Shown: positions 13,948 through 22,252, counted from the first letter of the stretch. The stretch is 32,198 nt of DNA from Verrucomicrobiota bacterium (GCA_017301975.1 JAFLEI010000056.1:1-32198), one strand, 5' to 3'. Translations and numbers: made by a program. The notes: generated from the letters alone by a model not told the origin.

Positions 13948-15699
13948 ATGGATGCCCCCCCCAAGCCGATGACCAACAGCGCTGCCCTGCGCCGCCTGCT
14001 CGTGTTTGCGCGCGGGCACTGGCGCATCGCCGCGTGGCAGTTTGCGCTGGCTGTGGCGGGCACCTCGCTCATCTTTGTGTTTCCGGGCGTGGTGCGCTGG
14101 TTCATGGATGAAATCATCCCGGAGAAGCGCCGCGACCTCATCTGGCGTGCGGGAGGGCTGGCGCTGCTGGCCTTTGCGCTGCGGGAGGGGCTGTTTTATT
14201 TTCGCACGCGGGTGAATTGCACCTTTGAGCAGCGCATGATTACCGATTTGCGCAGCCAGCTGCATCGGAAGATCGAGCTGCTGCCGCTGCGTTGGTTTGA
14301 CCATCAAAGCACCGGGGACATCCTCACCAAGCTGGCCGATGATGTGCCTGCGACGCAGCGTGTCATTCTGGAAGGCATCGAGCAGGGGAGCACTGCTGTG
14401 CTGCAGATCGTCATCACCGCCATTGTCATGCTGGTCGCGGATGCCAAGCTCGCGCTCATCGTCCTGGCGCCCACGCCGTTCATTGCGGCCGGTGGGTGGA
14501 TCTATTCGCGCTGGGTTTCTCCACGCGCCACCGCCGCCCGCGAGGCCACCAGCGCGCTCAATGCCACGCTGCACGACACCATCACCGGCATCCGCCAGAT
14601 CAAGAGCTTCACCGCCGAGGAGATGCGGCAGGGGAAGTTTCTCGCCGCCAGCCATCGCCTCAAAGACAGGCAGACGCGGCTGATGGCGGCATGGGCCTTC
14701 TATGCTCCGTCGATGACGCTGCTGGGAAATGCGGGGCTGGTGCTGCTGCTCATGGCCGGTTCCTGGTGGTGTGTGCAGGGCAGCATGACCCCCGGCCAGT
14801 TGATGGAGTTTTTGCTGCTCGTCGGCTTCCTCTACGAACCCATCGCCCGGCTGCACGGGGTGAATCAAACCCTGCTCAACGGCCTCTCCGCAGCCAAGCG
14901 CGTCTTTGCCATCCTGGAGCGCGAAACCGAGGAAGACCTCGATGCCGGGCGGTCGCTCGATGGCGTGAAAGGCGAGATCGAATTCAGCGCCGTCACCTTC
15001 AGCTATCGTGCCGACAAACCCGTGCTCCATGACATCTCGCTGCGCGCCGCGCGACATCAGACCATCGCCATCGTCGGTGCCACAGGCTCGGGCAAAAGCA
15101 CGCTCTTCCAGCTTCTCACCCGCTTCTACGATCCGCAGAGCGGTGCCATCACGCTCGATGGCGTTCCATTGCAGAACCTGAGCAAGCGCTTCCTGCGCCA
15201 GTCGCTCGCCTACGTGACGCAGGAGGCCTTTCTCTTCGCAGGCACCGTGCGTGACAACCTCCTCATCGGCAAACCCGGCGCTACCGACGACGAACTCTGG
15301 GCCGCTCTGCGCGAAGCCTGCGCGGAGGACTTCGTGCAGCGCATTCCCGAAGGCCTGGATGCGGAAGTGGGCGAGCGTGGCGTGTTGCTGAGCGGTGGTG
15401 AGCGCCAGCGCCTCGCCCTCGCCCGCGCCTTCCTCAAAGACGCCCCCGTGCTTCTCCTCGATGAAGCCACCTCCGCCGTCGATGTGAAGTCCGAGCGGCT
15501 CATTCAAACAGCGCTCGCCAAACTCCGCGCCAATCGCACCAGCCTCGTCATCGCCCACCGTCTCAGCACCATCGTGGAGGCGGATGTGATTTACGTGCTG
15601 CATCAGGGCCGCATCCTTGCGAGTGGGACGCATGAGGAACTGCTGCAAAAGTCGTCGTATTACCGCGAGATGGCCGCGCTGGCGTTTGACGGAGGATAG
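13948..15699 (+). CDS. MsbA-type ABC exporter, membrane and ATPase domains fused
   Basis: 583 residues, the usual length for a half-size type IV (formerly type I) ABC exporter that dimerises. Residues ~20-310 form the six-helix transmembrane domain (WQFALAVAGTSLIFVFPGVV, ILQIVITAIVMLVADAKLAL and others), with DDVPATQRVILEG as an intracellular coupling helix. The ATPase holds Walker A GATGSGKST at ~377, the Q-loop in YVTQEAFLF, signature LSGGERQR at ~481, Walker B VLLLDEATSAVD at ~501 and H-loop IAHRLST at ~536. All catalytic residues are present. Its similarity is greatest to MsbA-like lipid flippases and multidrug exporters; the substrate cannot be set from sequence. The stop codon TAG is the first base-set of the palindromic element that starts at 15691. 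Confidence 0.9.
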   Translation: MDAPPKPMTNSAALRRLLVFARGHWRIAAWQFALAVAGTSLIFVFPGVVRWFMDEIIPEKRRDLIWRAGGLALLAFALREGLFYFRTRVNCTFEQRMITDLRSQLHRKIELLPLRWFDHQSTGDILTKLADDVPATQRVILEGIEQGSTAVLQIVITAIVMLVADAKLALIVLAPTPFIAAGGWIYSRWVSPRATAAREATSALNATLHDTITGIRQIKSFTAEEMRQGKFLAASHRLKDRQTRLMAAWAFYAPSMTLLGNAGLVLLLMAGSWWCVQGSMTPGQLMEFLLLVGFLYEPIARLHGVNQTLLNGLSAAKRVFAILERETEEDLDAGRSLDGVKGEIEFSAVTFSYRADKPVLHDISLRAARHQTIAIVGATGSGKSTLFQLLTRFYDPQSGAITLDGVPLQNLSKRFLRQSLAYVTQEAFLFAGTVRDNLLIGKPGATDDELWAALREACAEDFVQRIPEGLDAEVGERGVLLSGGERQRLALARAFLKDAPVLLLDEATSAVDVKSERLIQTALAKLRANRTSLVIAHRLSTIVEADVIYVLHQGRILASGTHEELLQKSSYYREMAALAFDGG

Positions 15700-16020
15700 G
15701 CCTCCGGCCTGTCTGATGGATCGAGGCTTCCAGCCTTAGTCTGCGTTTGAAAACGCATCCAAGGAGCGCGGGCCTCCGAGCCCGCAGCACTTCGCGAAGC
15801 ATGGGAAACTCCGCGTTTTTCCTTCTGCCTCTGCTTTGGAGTAGTGGTGCTTTTTTCTGCTAAGGACTGCGTGTGTAAACGATCACGCGCTGAGTGAATG
15901 GCACCTGCTGCGGGCTCGGAGGCCCGCGCTCCAGTGAGGCGTCTTCAAACACTTCTTGGTCTGGATCAGAAACGAAGGCGGGACGCCTCGATCCGTGGAC
16001 GGGCTGGAAGCCCATCCTCC
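15691..16020. repeat. Composite palindromic element with a second inverted repeat nested in its loop
   Basis: The left end GGAGGATAGGCCTCCGGCCT (from 15691), and GGATCGAGGCTTCCAGCC after it, are matched in inverted orientation at the right end (15970-16020: AGGCGGGACGCCTCGATCC, then GGGCTGGAAGCCCATCCTCC). The loop holds another pair of 45-bp inverted arms (15745-15789 and 15906-15950, about 85% identical by eye, CGGGCCTCCGAGCCCG core), separated by about 116 bp. A copy of the outer element without the nested repeat is at 18977-19102. No ORF is convincing inside. The whole looks like a non-autonomous MITE/REPIN into which a second such element inserted. Confidence 0.75.
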
Positions 16021-16029
16021 AACAACCAA

Positions 16030-16059
16030 AACGCCTGAGCGTTTTCACACTCAGGCGTT
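16030..16059 (-). terminator. Terminator of the EF-P gene
   Basis: AACGCCTGAG (16030-16039) pairs perfectly with CTCAGGCGTT (16050-16059) around a 10-nt loop. On the minus strand the stem is followed by TTTTGGTTGTT. It lies 28 bp beyond the efp stop. Confidence 0.75.
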
Positions 16060-16086
16060 CTGCAATTCGATGAACTCAGCGCAAAC

Positions 16087-16656
16087 TCAGTTCGAGCGGC
16101 CAAGATACGTGCCGTCTTCGGTTTTGATGCTGACCTTGTCGCCGTTGTTGATGAACAGCGGCACCTGCACGCGCATGCCAGATTCGGTGATGGCTTCCTT
16201 GTACACGTTGTTGGCGGAGTCGCCCTTCACTCCAGCAGGGCTGTCGGTGATGGTCATGATGATGTTGGCGGGCAGTTCGATGCCGGCGACGACGTCATCG
16301 GCGAAGACGACGAGGTACTTCTGGCCTTCGATGAGGTAGCCGCGGGTCTTGGCGTCCAGCTTGTCTTCACCGATGAGCACGTCTTCAAACGTTTCTGGGT
16401 GGATGAAGTGGTAGCCGTCACCGTCCTTGTAGCTGAATTCGTGGTTGTCGCGGACGAGATTCACGGATTCGAGCGACTCATTGGAAGTCATGCGCAGGTT
16501 GTACATCTTGCCGATGGTGATGCTGCGGACGGACATCTGCACGAACGAGGCCATGCGCGGTGGCGTCTTGAGTTCGGTGTCGGTGACGACGCAAACGTCG
16601 TTGTTGTAACGGACTGCGTGTCCCTTGCGGAGATTGATAACTGGGGTGGCTGGCAT
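16087..16656 (-). CDS. efp: Translation elongation factor P
   Basis: EF-P relieves ribosomes stalled on polyproline. From ATG 16656 it is 189 residues, the standard size; the ORF is open for 40 more codons upstream, but these are repeat-derived and lie before the normal N-terminus (PVINLRKGHAVRYNNDVCVV). All three beta-barrel domains are present: the KOW-like N-domain, the middle domain with FSYKDGDGYHFIHPETFEDVLIG, and the C-terminal OB fold with GVKGDSANNVYKEA and ending VSIKTEDGTYLGRSN. The tip loop that reaches the peptidyl-transferase centre reads ELKTPPRMASF, placing Arg at position 34 where Escherichia coli has the modified lysine. Arg-type EF-Ps can be rhamnosylated by EarP, but no earP is in this window. 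The giant proline-rich protein at 6355-9843 is an obvious client. Confidence 0.93.
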   Translation of the reverse strand: MPATPVINLRKGHAVRYNNDVCVVTDTELKTPPRMASFVQMSVRSITIGKMYNLRMTSNESLESVNLVRDNHEFSYKDGDGYHFIHPETFEDVLIGEDKLDAKTRGYLIEGQKYLVVFADDVVAGIELPANIIMTITDSPAGVKGDSANNVYKEAITESGMRVQVPLFINNGDKVSIKTEDGTYLGRSN

Positions 16657-16820
16657 AGGAGCGTGCTTCCTTGGCGAGTTTGGCGGGCTTTGCAAGCGCC
16701 GGTTCGAGGCCCATGGCACGCCGGGCTGGCGGGGGAGGGGGATTCCGGTGCTTTGAGACGGGCGCAAATTCGCCAAGAGAAGGCCATCTTGGTCCCCGGT
16801 TTGAGGAAATTCGATAGCGC

Positions 16821-17464
16821 TGGGTGAACGCGGAGCGTTGAGGGATCAGGATGATCCCTCTCCTGGCGAAGGCGCTGGTTGGATTGGAAGGAGTGGGACC
16901 ATCCTGGTCCCTCACGTTCCGCTCTCGCCCCGCCGCTCCGCGTTGGCAAGACGCGGCTGCTTATTCGCGCACGCTGCTGCAGTGAAGCCTCTTGGTCTCG
17001 TCTCAGGAAGAGCGTTGGGTGAACGCGGAGCGTTGAGGGATCAAGATGATCCCTCTCCTGCCGGAGGCGCTGGGTGGCTTGGAAGGAGTGGGACCATCCT
17101 GGTCCCATGCGCTCCGCTCTCGTCCCTCCGTTCCGCGCTGGCAAGACGCGGCTGCTTATTCGCGCACGCTGCTGCAGTGAAGCCTCTTGGTCTCGTCTCA
17201 GGAAGAGCGTTGGGTGAACGCGGAGCGTTGAGGGATCAAGATGATCCCTCTCCTGCCGGAGGCGCTGGGTGGCTTGGAAGGAGTGGGACCATCCTGGTCC
17301 CATGCGCTCCGCTCTCGTCCCTCCGTTCCGCGCTGGCAAGACGCGGCTGTTTCTCCGCGCACGGTGCTGCATTGGACCCTCTTGGTCCCGTCTCGGGAAG
17401 AGCGATGTATGAACGCGGAGCGTTGAGGGATCAAGATGATCCCTCTCCTGCGGGGACGCCCGCT
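16821..17464. repeat. Tandem array, exact 195-bp period
   Basis: GAACGCGGAGCGTTGAGGGA begins at 16826, 17021, 17216 and 17411, an exact 195-bp spacing; the last copy is cut by the DUF1552 stop codon. Each unit contains two perfect hairpins, GAGGGATCA-NGA-TGATCCCTC and GGGACCA-TCC-TGGTCCC. Copies two and three are almost identical; the first and the last half of the third have diverged. Because 195 is divisible by 3, long open frames run through both strands (for example 16838-17473 +), but they are artefacts. It is related to the array at 19919-20672. Confidence 0.92.
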
Positions 17465-18781
17465 CTAGCTTAGCGCCAAGGCGCCGCCTTCGCAGAGTTC
17501 CTTTTTGCCGAAGGTCTGCAAATCATGCCCCATGCCCTGCGCGACTGACATCCAGAGGCGGTTGTGCGCGGCTTTGGTGAATTTCAGGCTGCGGCCCATT
17601 TTGAATCCGCAGCCGCCGCCGATCATGATGTAGGGGATGTTGTCCAGCGTGTGGCTGTTGCCCTTGCCGAGTTCATTGGTCCAGACGAGCAGGGTGTTGT
17701 CCAGCATGCTGCCGCCGCCGGTGGCTTCGGGGGTTTCGCTCAGGCGCTTGGCCAGATAGGCAAACTCGCCGGCGAACCAGGTGTTGATCTTGAGCAGCTT
17801 TTCGTAGCTGTCTTTTTTGTCATCCGGATCGTGGGAGAGGGAGTGGTGGCCTTCCTCCACGCCGAGCCAGCGCATCTGCGCCATGCCCACGCTGCGCATG
17901 TACTGCAGCGTGCCGATGCGGGCCATGTCATTGGCCAGGGAGTTCACCAGCAGGTCGATCTGGATGCGGCTGATCTGCGGCGTGTTGTCGTTCACCAGCT
18001 CGATGCTGGGGTCCACCTGCGGCACGGGGTGCACCAGTTTGCCCTGCTTGTCGGCATCGGCCAGATCCTGCTCCATGCTGCGCACCAGCGTCATGTGCTG
18101 GTCCAGCAGCGCCTTGTCACGGGCGCTGAGCTTGGAGGACACCTTTTTCAAATCTTCGCGCACATCGTCCAAAATGCTCACAAGGCTGTCCTTGTCCTTC
18201 ATGCGGCCATAGACCTTCTTCAGAATCTGATGAGGGTCATCAATGGGGGCCACGGGCTGGTTGCCACCGGCATAGCTCATGCGCGTCCAGGGGTCCGCAC
18301 GCTCCGGCACCGCCACGCCAAACTCCAGCGAGCCAAAGCGCGTCTTCGTTTCCGCGCGGCTTTGCAGGAAGTTTTTCAGCTCCTGGTCGATGGAGATGTT
18401 GCTGGCCCAGCCTGCGGGATTGCCACCGCCGCCCATGATGTTGCCCTTGAGCAGTTCATCGCAGGTGAGCAGGCAGCTCATGCCGCGCATGTGGCTGTCG
18501 CCATCGCCGCCGACCTTGTTGGCGATGCCGTGCAGGATGAGCATCTGCTTTTTGAAAGGCTCCAGCGGCTTGAGGATGGACTTGAAGCTGAAATCCGCGC
18601 CCTCCTGATCCGGCCAGAATTCATTCGGCAGCGTGCCGTTCGGCGAGAACATGATGATGAGCCTCTGCTTGCGCTGCGGCGTGGGCGCACCCGTCAGGCT
18701 GGGCAGCCCGGCAAGGAACGGCAGCGCACCGGCGGAGATGCCGAGATCGCGAAGGAATTGGCGGCGATAGAGGTTTTTCAT
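17465..18781 (-). CDS. DUF1552 protein with Tat signal
   Basis: 438 residues from ATG 18781, chosen because it gives MKNLYRRQFLRDLGISAGAL, a twin-arginine signal followed by a hydrophobic stretch; the frame stays open for 46 codons upstream without sense. The product is exported folded, as is usual for the family. DUF1552 hallmarks are visible: LIIMFSPNGTLPNEFWP at ~40, LILHGIANKVGGDGDSHMRGMSCLLT at ~80, the SIDQEL segment, GSLEFGVAVPE, and the C-terminal EGHHSLSHDPDD, DNTLLVWTNELGKGNSHTLDN and GGGCGFKMGR. The arrangement N-G-T / H-G / DNTLLVWTNE resembles the alkaline-phosphatase-like superfamily (DUF1501 and sulfatases). Normally it is encoded just after a large DUF1587/1592/1585 cytochrome-like protein; here that partner is absent. 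Function unknown. Confidence 0.9.
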   Translation of the reverse strand: MKNLYRRQFLRDLGISAGALPFLAGLPSLTGAPTPQRKQRLIIMFSPNGTLPNEFWPDQEGADFSFKSILKPLEPFKKQMLILHGIANKVGGDGDSHMRGMSCLLTCDELLKGNIMGGGGNPAGWASNISIDQELKNFLQSRAETKTRFGSLEFGVAVPERADPWTRMSYAGGNQPVAPIDDPHQILKKVYGRMKDKDSLVSILDDVREDLKKVSSKLSARDKALLDQHMTLVRSMEQDLADADKQGKLVHPVPQVDPSIELVNDNTPQISRIQIDLLVNSLANDMARIGTLQYMRSVGMAQMRWLGVEEGHHSLSHDPDDKKDSYEKLLKINTWFAGEFAYLAKRLSETPEATGGGSMLDNTLLVWTNELGKGNSHTLDNIPYIMIGGGCGFKMGRSLKFTKAAHNRLWMSVAQGMGHDLQTFGKKELCEGGALALS

Positions 18782-18976
18782 TCTGGAAGCAAAAGGGGGT
18801 ATGAAAGCTACGCCACGCAGCCGCGCATCTTGCGCCCACCTGATGGCGGTACGGGTGGCGAAACTCAAGCGGAATGCGGGGTGGGAATTGCCGGGAAGGC
18901 TCATGGATGAGCTTCCCAAACCTGGAGCGTTTGGATGCTTTCGAAGCGTCGAGCTTCGTCGATTTCACCCACGTTC

Positions 18977-19102
18977 GGAGGTTAGGCCTCCGGCCTGACT
19001 ATGGACTGGGGCTTCCAGCCTTAGACCTGCCAGGTTTCCAGACAAAGGCGGGACGCCTCGATCCGCTGACAGGCCGGGAGGCCTATCCTCCGGGGATGCG
19101 GG
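18977..19102. repeat. Palindromic REPIN/MITE-like element, solo copy
   Basis: The ends GGAGGTTAGGCCTCCGGCCT (from 18977) and AGGCCGGGAGGCCTATCCTCC (to about 19102) are near-perfect inverted repeats, and inner segments GGGGCTTCCAGCCTTAG and AAGGCGGGACGCCTCGATCC pair as well. This is the same family as 15691-16020 without the nested insert. It occupies the 400-bp gap between the DUF1552 and DUF1080 genes, which otherwise holds no gene. Confidence 0.75.
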
Positions 19103-19185
19103 CGCGGGAGGCGAAGGAACGTCCGAGTTCGTTCCCTCTCGCTTCCGCCTAAGTTGGAGACGAGTTCTCCGAACTTCACCCCCTG

Positions 19186-19794
19186 CTACTTCAGCTCCTT
19201 GAGCTGGATGTGGCGGTACTCCATCACGCCGCGGTCACCTTCGAGACCGATGGGGCCTGTCGGGGGCATGGGCATCACGGCGGGGAGGACTTCGCCGTTG
19301 CAGGTGCAGACGGTGACGCCGTCTTTCACGGTGACTTCGATCTGGTTCCACTCCTGCGGCTTGTAGGCCTTCAGGTCGGTGAAGGGACCGGCCACCAGGT
19401 AGTCGCGGCACTGGAGCTGCGGCTTGCGCACAAAGATGCCGCTGTCCGCATTTACCCCGGCGCGGAATTCGAGCTTGAGCACGAAGTTCGTCGGAAACTC
19501 GGCCACGGTGTAGATCTGTCCCGTGAGCTTGTCCATCTCGGTGGGGAAGTTCACGGTGAAGATGCCGTCCTTCACGAAGTACTGGCCTGCATCCTTCGCC
19601 TCGGTCTTGCCATCGTGCTTGGCGGTGATGGCGCCGGGATTCGGATCGTCCTTCTTGGTCTTTTCGCGGAAGCACCAGCCGGTGAGGTCCTTGCCATTGA
19701 AGAGCGAGGTGAAGCCCGCCTCAGGTTGCCAGTCCTCCGCATGCAGGGTGGAGAGCGAGAGTGCGGCGAGGAGCAGGGCGGCGGTGCGTTTCAT
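19186..19794 (-). CDS. DUF1080 / 3-keto-disaccharide hydrolase-family secreted protein
   Basis: 202 residues. The start MKRTAALLLAALSLSTLHAE is a Sec signal peptide. The mature part is a single concanavalin-like beta-sandwich of the DUF1080 family (PF06439): the signature GFTSLFNGKDLTGWCF at ~27, VKDGIFTVNF, the strand FPTNFVLKLEFRAGVNADSGIFVR, the carbohydrate-site loop KAYKPQEWNQIEVTVKDGVTVCTCNGE and the ending GPIGLEGDRGVMEYRHIQLKEL. Members bind or hydrolyse sugars, some 3-keto-glucosides, and are massively expanded in Verrucomicrobiota and Planctomycetota. It lies upstream of the DUF1552 gene on the same strand, but the 400-bp gap with a REPIN makes co-transcription doubtful. Confidence 0.9.
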   Translation of the reverse strand: MKRTAALLLAALSLSTLHAEDWQPEAGFTSLFNGKDLTGWCFREKTKKDDPNPGAITAKHDGKTEAKDAGQYFVKDGIFTVNFPTEMDKLTGQIYTVAEFPTNFVLKLEFRAGVNADSGIFVRKPQLQCRDYLVAGPFTDLKAYKPQEWNQIEVTVKDGVTVCTCNGEVLPAVMPMPPTGPIGLEGDRGVMEYRHIQLKELK

Positions 19795-19918
19795 GGTTGG
19801 GGAGAGGTGGGAAAGCCGGAATAGGGCGGGCAGTTAACGCTGTGTTTTCTGCGGAGCTGACGAAAAAAGCAAAACAAAAGCGAGGGTAAGGAGAGTGGGG
19901 ATGTGTCCAGAGGAAGGA

Positions 19919-20672
19919 GATGATCTTGATCCCGGCAGCTTGGCGTGGATGGCGCGGGAGCGCTGAGCGGTTTGGAGGAGCGGGACCATCTTGGTCCCGG
20001 CTTGGGAAGAACGCTGGGTGAACGCGGAGCGTTGAGGGATCAGGATGATCCCTCTCCTGCCGGAGGCGCTGGGTGGTTTGGAAGGAGTGGGACCATCCTG
20101 GTCCCTCACGCTCCGCTCGCGTCCTGCGTTCCGCGCTGGCATGGCGTGGCTGTCTCTTCGCTCACGCTGGGCATTGCGTGAGCGTTGAGGGATCAGGATG
20201 ATCCCTCTTCTGCCGGAGGCGCTGGTTGGATTGGAAGGAGTGGGACCATCCTGGTCCCTCACGCTCCGCTCGCGTCCTGCGTTCCGCGCTGGCATGGCGC
20301 GGCTGTCTCTTCGCTCACACTGGGCATTGCGTGAGCGTTGAGGGATCAAGATGATCCCTCTTCTGCCGGAGGCGCTGGGTGGTTTGGAAGGAGTGGGACC
20401 ATCCTGGTCCCTCACGCTCCGTTCGCGTCCTGCGTTCCGCGCTGGCATGGCGTGGCTGTCTCTTCGCTCACGCTGGGCATTGCGTGAGCGTTGAGGGATC
20501 AGGATGATCCCTCTTCTGCCGGAGGCGCTGGTTGGATTGGAAGGAGTGGGACCATCCTGGTCCCTCACGCTCCGTTCGCGTCCTGCGTTCCGCGCTGGCA
20601 TGGCGTGGCTGTCTCTTCGCTCACGCTGGGCATTGCGTGCGCTTGAGGGATCAGGATGATCCCTCTCCTCCC
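19919..20672. repeat. Tandem array, exact 153-bp period, related to the 195-bp array
   Basis: GCGTTGAGGGATCA begins at 20029, 20182, 20335 and 20488, and a partial fifth copy at 20641, giving an exact 153-bp spacing; a degenerate copy precedes them from 19919. Units keep the same two hairpins as the 195-bp array (GAGGGATCA/TGATCCCTC and GGGACCA/TGGTCCC) but the other half differs. Copies alternate between 'GCTGGGTGGTTTGG' (20029, 20335) and 'GCTGGTTGGATTGG' (20182, 20488), which suggests doubling of a 306-bp dimer. The array ends against the cysS stop codon. Confidence 0.92.
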
Positions 20673-20673
20673 A

Positions 20674-22080
20674 TCACTTCGGCACCACGGTGAAGCCTTC
20701 CTTGCTGTCCTTGATCAGCCAGCCGGCGGCTTCGAGTTCTTTGCGTAAAACATCAGCGGCGGCCCAGTCTTTGGCCTGCTTGGCATCCCAGCGCTGCTGC
20801 GCCTTGGCCTGGATGTCGGCGGGCACATCGGCCACGGCGTCTTCGGCCACGGGGGGCAGCACGATGCCCATCGCGCCGAGCATGAAGTGCAGGCCGCTGC
20901 GTGCGGCGGCGGCTTCTTCGGCGGAGAGCGCGGCGGGCTTGAGCTTGTTCAGCGTGCCAAAGATGGAGCCCATGGCCCCGGGGACGTTGAGGTCATTGAG
21001 CAGCGTGGTCCAGGCATCGTCGAAAGGACCTGCCGATTTCGCCTCGGGCAGGGCAGGGGAGAGGGCGGCCAGCGCCTTGTCCGCCTTCGCCAGTTTTTGC
21101 AGCGCCTGGCGTGCGGAGTCCAGGCTGTGCATGGTGAAATTCAGCGGCGCACGGTAGTGGCCGGAGATGAGCACGTAGCGTACCTCGGCAGCGGTGTAGC
21201 CACGCGCGGCCAGATCCGCCAGTGTGTAGAGATTACCGATGCTCTTGCTCATCTTGCCGCCGTCCACCATGAGGTGGGCCACGTGCATCCAGTGGTGGGC
21301 AAAGTGTCCGTGCGTGCTGCAGCAGCTCTGGGCGATCTCGTTTTCATGATGCGGGAAAATGAGGTCCACGCCACCGCTGTGCAGATCGAAGTCCTCGCCG
21401 AGGTATTCCAGAATCATGGCGCTGCATTCCAGATGCCAACCGGGGCGGCCTTCGCCCCAGGGGCTGGGCCAGAAGTTCTCGCCGTCCTCCGGCTTGCGCG
21501 CCTTCCAGAGGGCGAAGTCGGTGAGGGAATCCTTCGTGTACTCGTCGCTGTCGGTCGCGCTGGCGGCCTCGCTGGCCCCCAGGCGCAGCTCTCGGTCTTC
21601 CAGGTGGCTGAGCCTGCCGTAGTCTTTGAAGGAGGACACGCGGAAGTACACGCTGCCATCGGCGGCGGCGTAGGCATGCCCGCCGGAGACGAGCTTCTCG
21701 ATCATCGCCACCTGCTGCGGGATGTGCGCCACGGCGCTGGGCTCGATGTGCGGCGGCAGCAGGTTCAGCGCGGCGCAGTCGGTGTGGAATTTCTGCGTCC
21801 AGCCCTGGGTGAAATCGGTCAGCGTCTGCCCCGCCTTTTGGGAGTCGCGGATGGTTTTGTCGTCCACGTCCGTGATGTTGCGCACGTGCAGGGTGGCGGT
21901 GCCGGAGGCCTCCACCACGCGGCGCATCACATCCTGCGCCACGAAGGTGCGGAAGTTGCCGATGTGCGCCGGGCCATACACCGTGGGTCCGCAGCAGTAA
22001 AAGCGCAGCGTCTTGCCATCCAGCGGCGTGGTTTCGCGGTCGGTGCGGGTCAGGGTGTCGTGAAGCTTCAGGGCGGGCAT
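20674..22080 (-). CDS. cysS: Cysteinyl-tRNA synthetase
   Basis: Charges tRNA-Cys with cysteine; class Ia synthetase. From ATG 22080 it is 468 residues, the standard size. The frame continues 83 codons upstream, but those are translated heptanucleotide repeat and are not part of the enzyme. Motifs: MPALKLHDTLTR, then RFYCCGPTVYGPAHIGNFRT with the HIGN (HIGH) signature at ~37 and a zinc-ligand Cys just before; WHLECSAMILEYLGEDFDLHSGG, which carries a Cys and a His ligand at ~205-220; IFPHHENEIAQSC at ~240 (His and Glu ligands); and KMSKSIGN at ~277. The C-terminal anticodon-binding part ends LRKELEAAGWLIKDSKEGF. All residues needed for activity are there. It is divergent from ssrA. Confidence 0.97.
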   Translation of the reverse strand: MPALKLHDTLTRTDRETTPLDGKTLRFYCCGPTVYGPAHIGNFRTFVAQDVMRRVVEASGTATLHVRNITDVDDKTIRDSQKAGQTLTDFTQGWTQKFHTDCAALNLLPPHIEPSAVAHIPQQVAMIEKLVSGGHAYAAADGSVYFRVSSFKDYGRLSHLEDRELRLGASEAASATDSDEYTKDSLTDFALWKARKPEDGENFWPSPWGEGRPGWHLECSAMILEYLGEDFDLHSGGVDLIFPHHENEIAQSCCSTHGHFAHHWMHVAHLMVDGGKMSKSIGNLYTLADLAARGYTAAEVRYVLISGHYRAPLNFTMHSLDSARQALQKLAKADKALAALSPALPEAKSAGPFDDAWTTLLNDLNVPGAMGSIFGTLNKLKPAALSAEEAAAARSGLHFMLGAMGIVLPPVAEDAVADVPADIQAKAQQRWDAKQAKDWAAADVLRKELEAAGWLIKDSKEGFTVVPK

Positions 22081-22120
22081 GGGGGCGGGGAAAATGAATG
22101 GTGAATGCGGAATGTCGAGC

Positions 22121-22207
22121 GCTGGATGCTGGATGCTGGATGCTGGATGCTGGATGCTGGATGCTGGATGCTGGATGCTGGATGCTGGATGCTGGATGCT
22201 GGATGCT
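22121..22207. repeat. Heptanucleotide microsatellite (GCTGGAT)12.4
   Basis: 87 bp of perfect 7-bp units between the cysS start (22080) and the ssrA -35 hexamer (22210). It encodes a repeating SSIQHPA peptide in the artificial upstream extension of cysS, which has no biological support. Copy number is likely to vary by replication slippage. Confidence 0.97.
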
Positions 22208-22209
22208 GC

Positions 22210-22237
22210 TTGACCCCGCCCCGCCATGGGGTATCCT
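22210..22237 (+). promoter_or_regulatory. Sigma-70-like promoter of ssrA
   Basis: TTGACC (22210-22215) and TATCCT (22232-22237) with a 16-bp spacer, 15 bp before the mature tmRNA 5' end, so a short leader would be removed by RNase P. The -35 box begins 3 bp after the heptanucleotide repeat. Confidence 0.6.
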
Positions 22238-22252
22238 GAGTCTCTCCAAAAC

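Noticed and set aside
13813..15648. Long minus-strand frame (611 codons)
   Set aside because: It is antisense to the ABC exporter, whose motifs are complete; the composition (His/Gly/Glu/Gln-rich) is typical of a GC-rich shadow.
16838..17473. Apparent repeat protein on either strand of the 195-bp array, and likewise 19834-20601
   Set aside because: The frames stay open because the periods are multiples of 3; each unit is made of hairpins and no start or conserved domain is seen.
17564..18910. Plus-strand frame of 448 codons
   Set aside because: Antisense shadow of the DUF1552 gene with no domain pattern. The same reasoning removes 20887-22104 (+) over cysS and 11552-12862 (-) over the methyltransferase.
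16821..20672. CRISPR array
   Set aside because: The repeats are 153-195 bp and contiguous, with no short repeat/unique spacer alternation and no cas genes.
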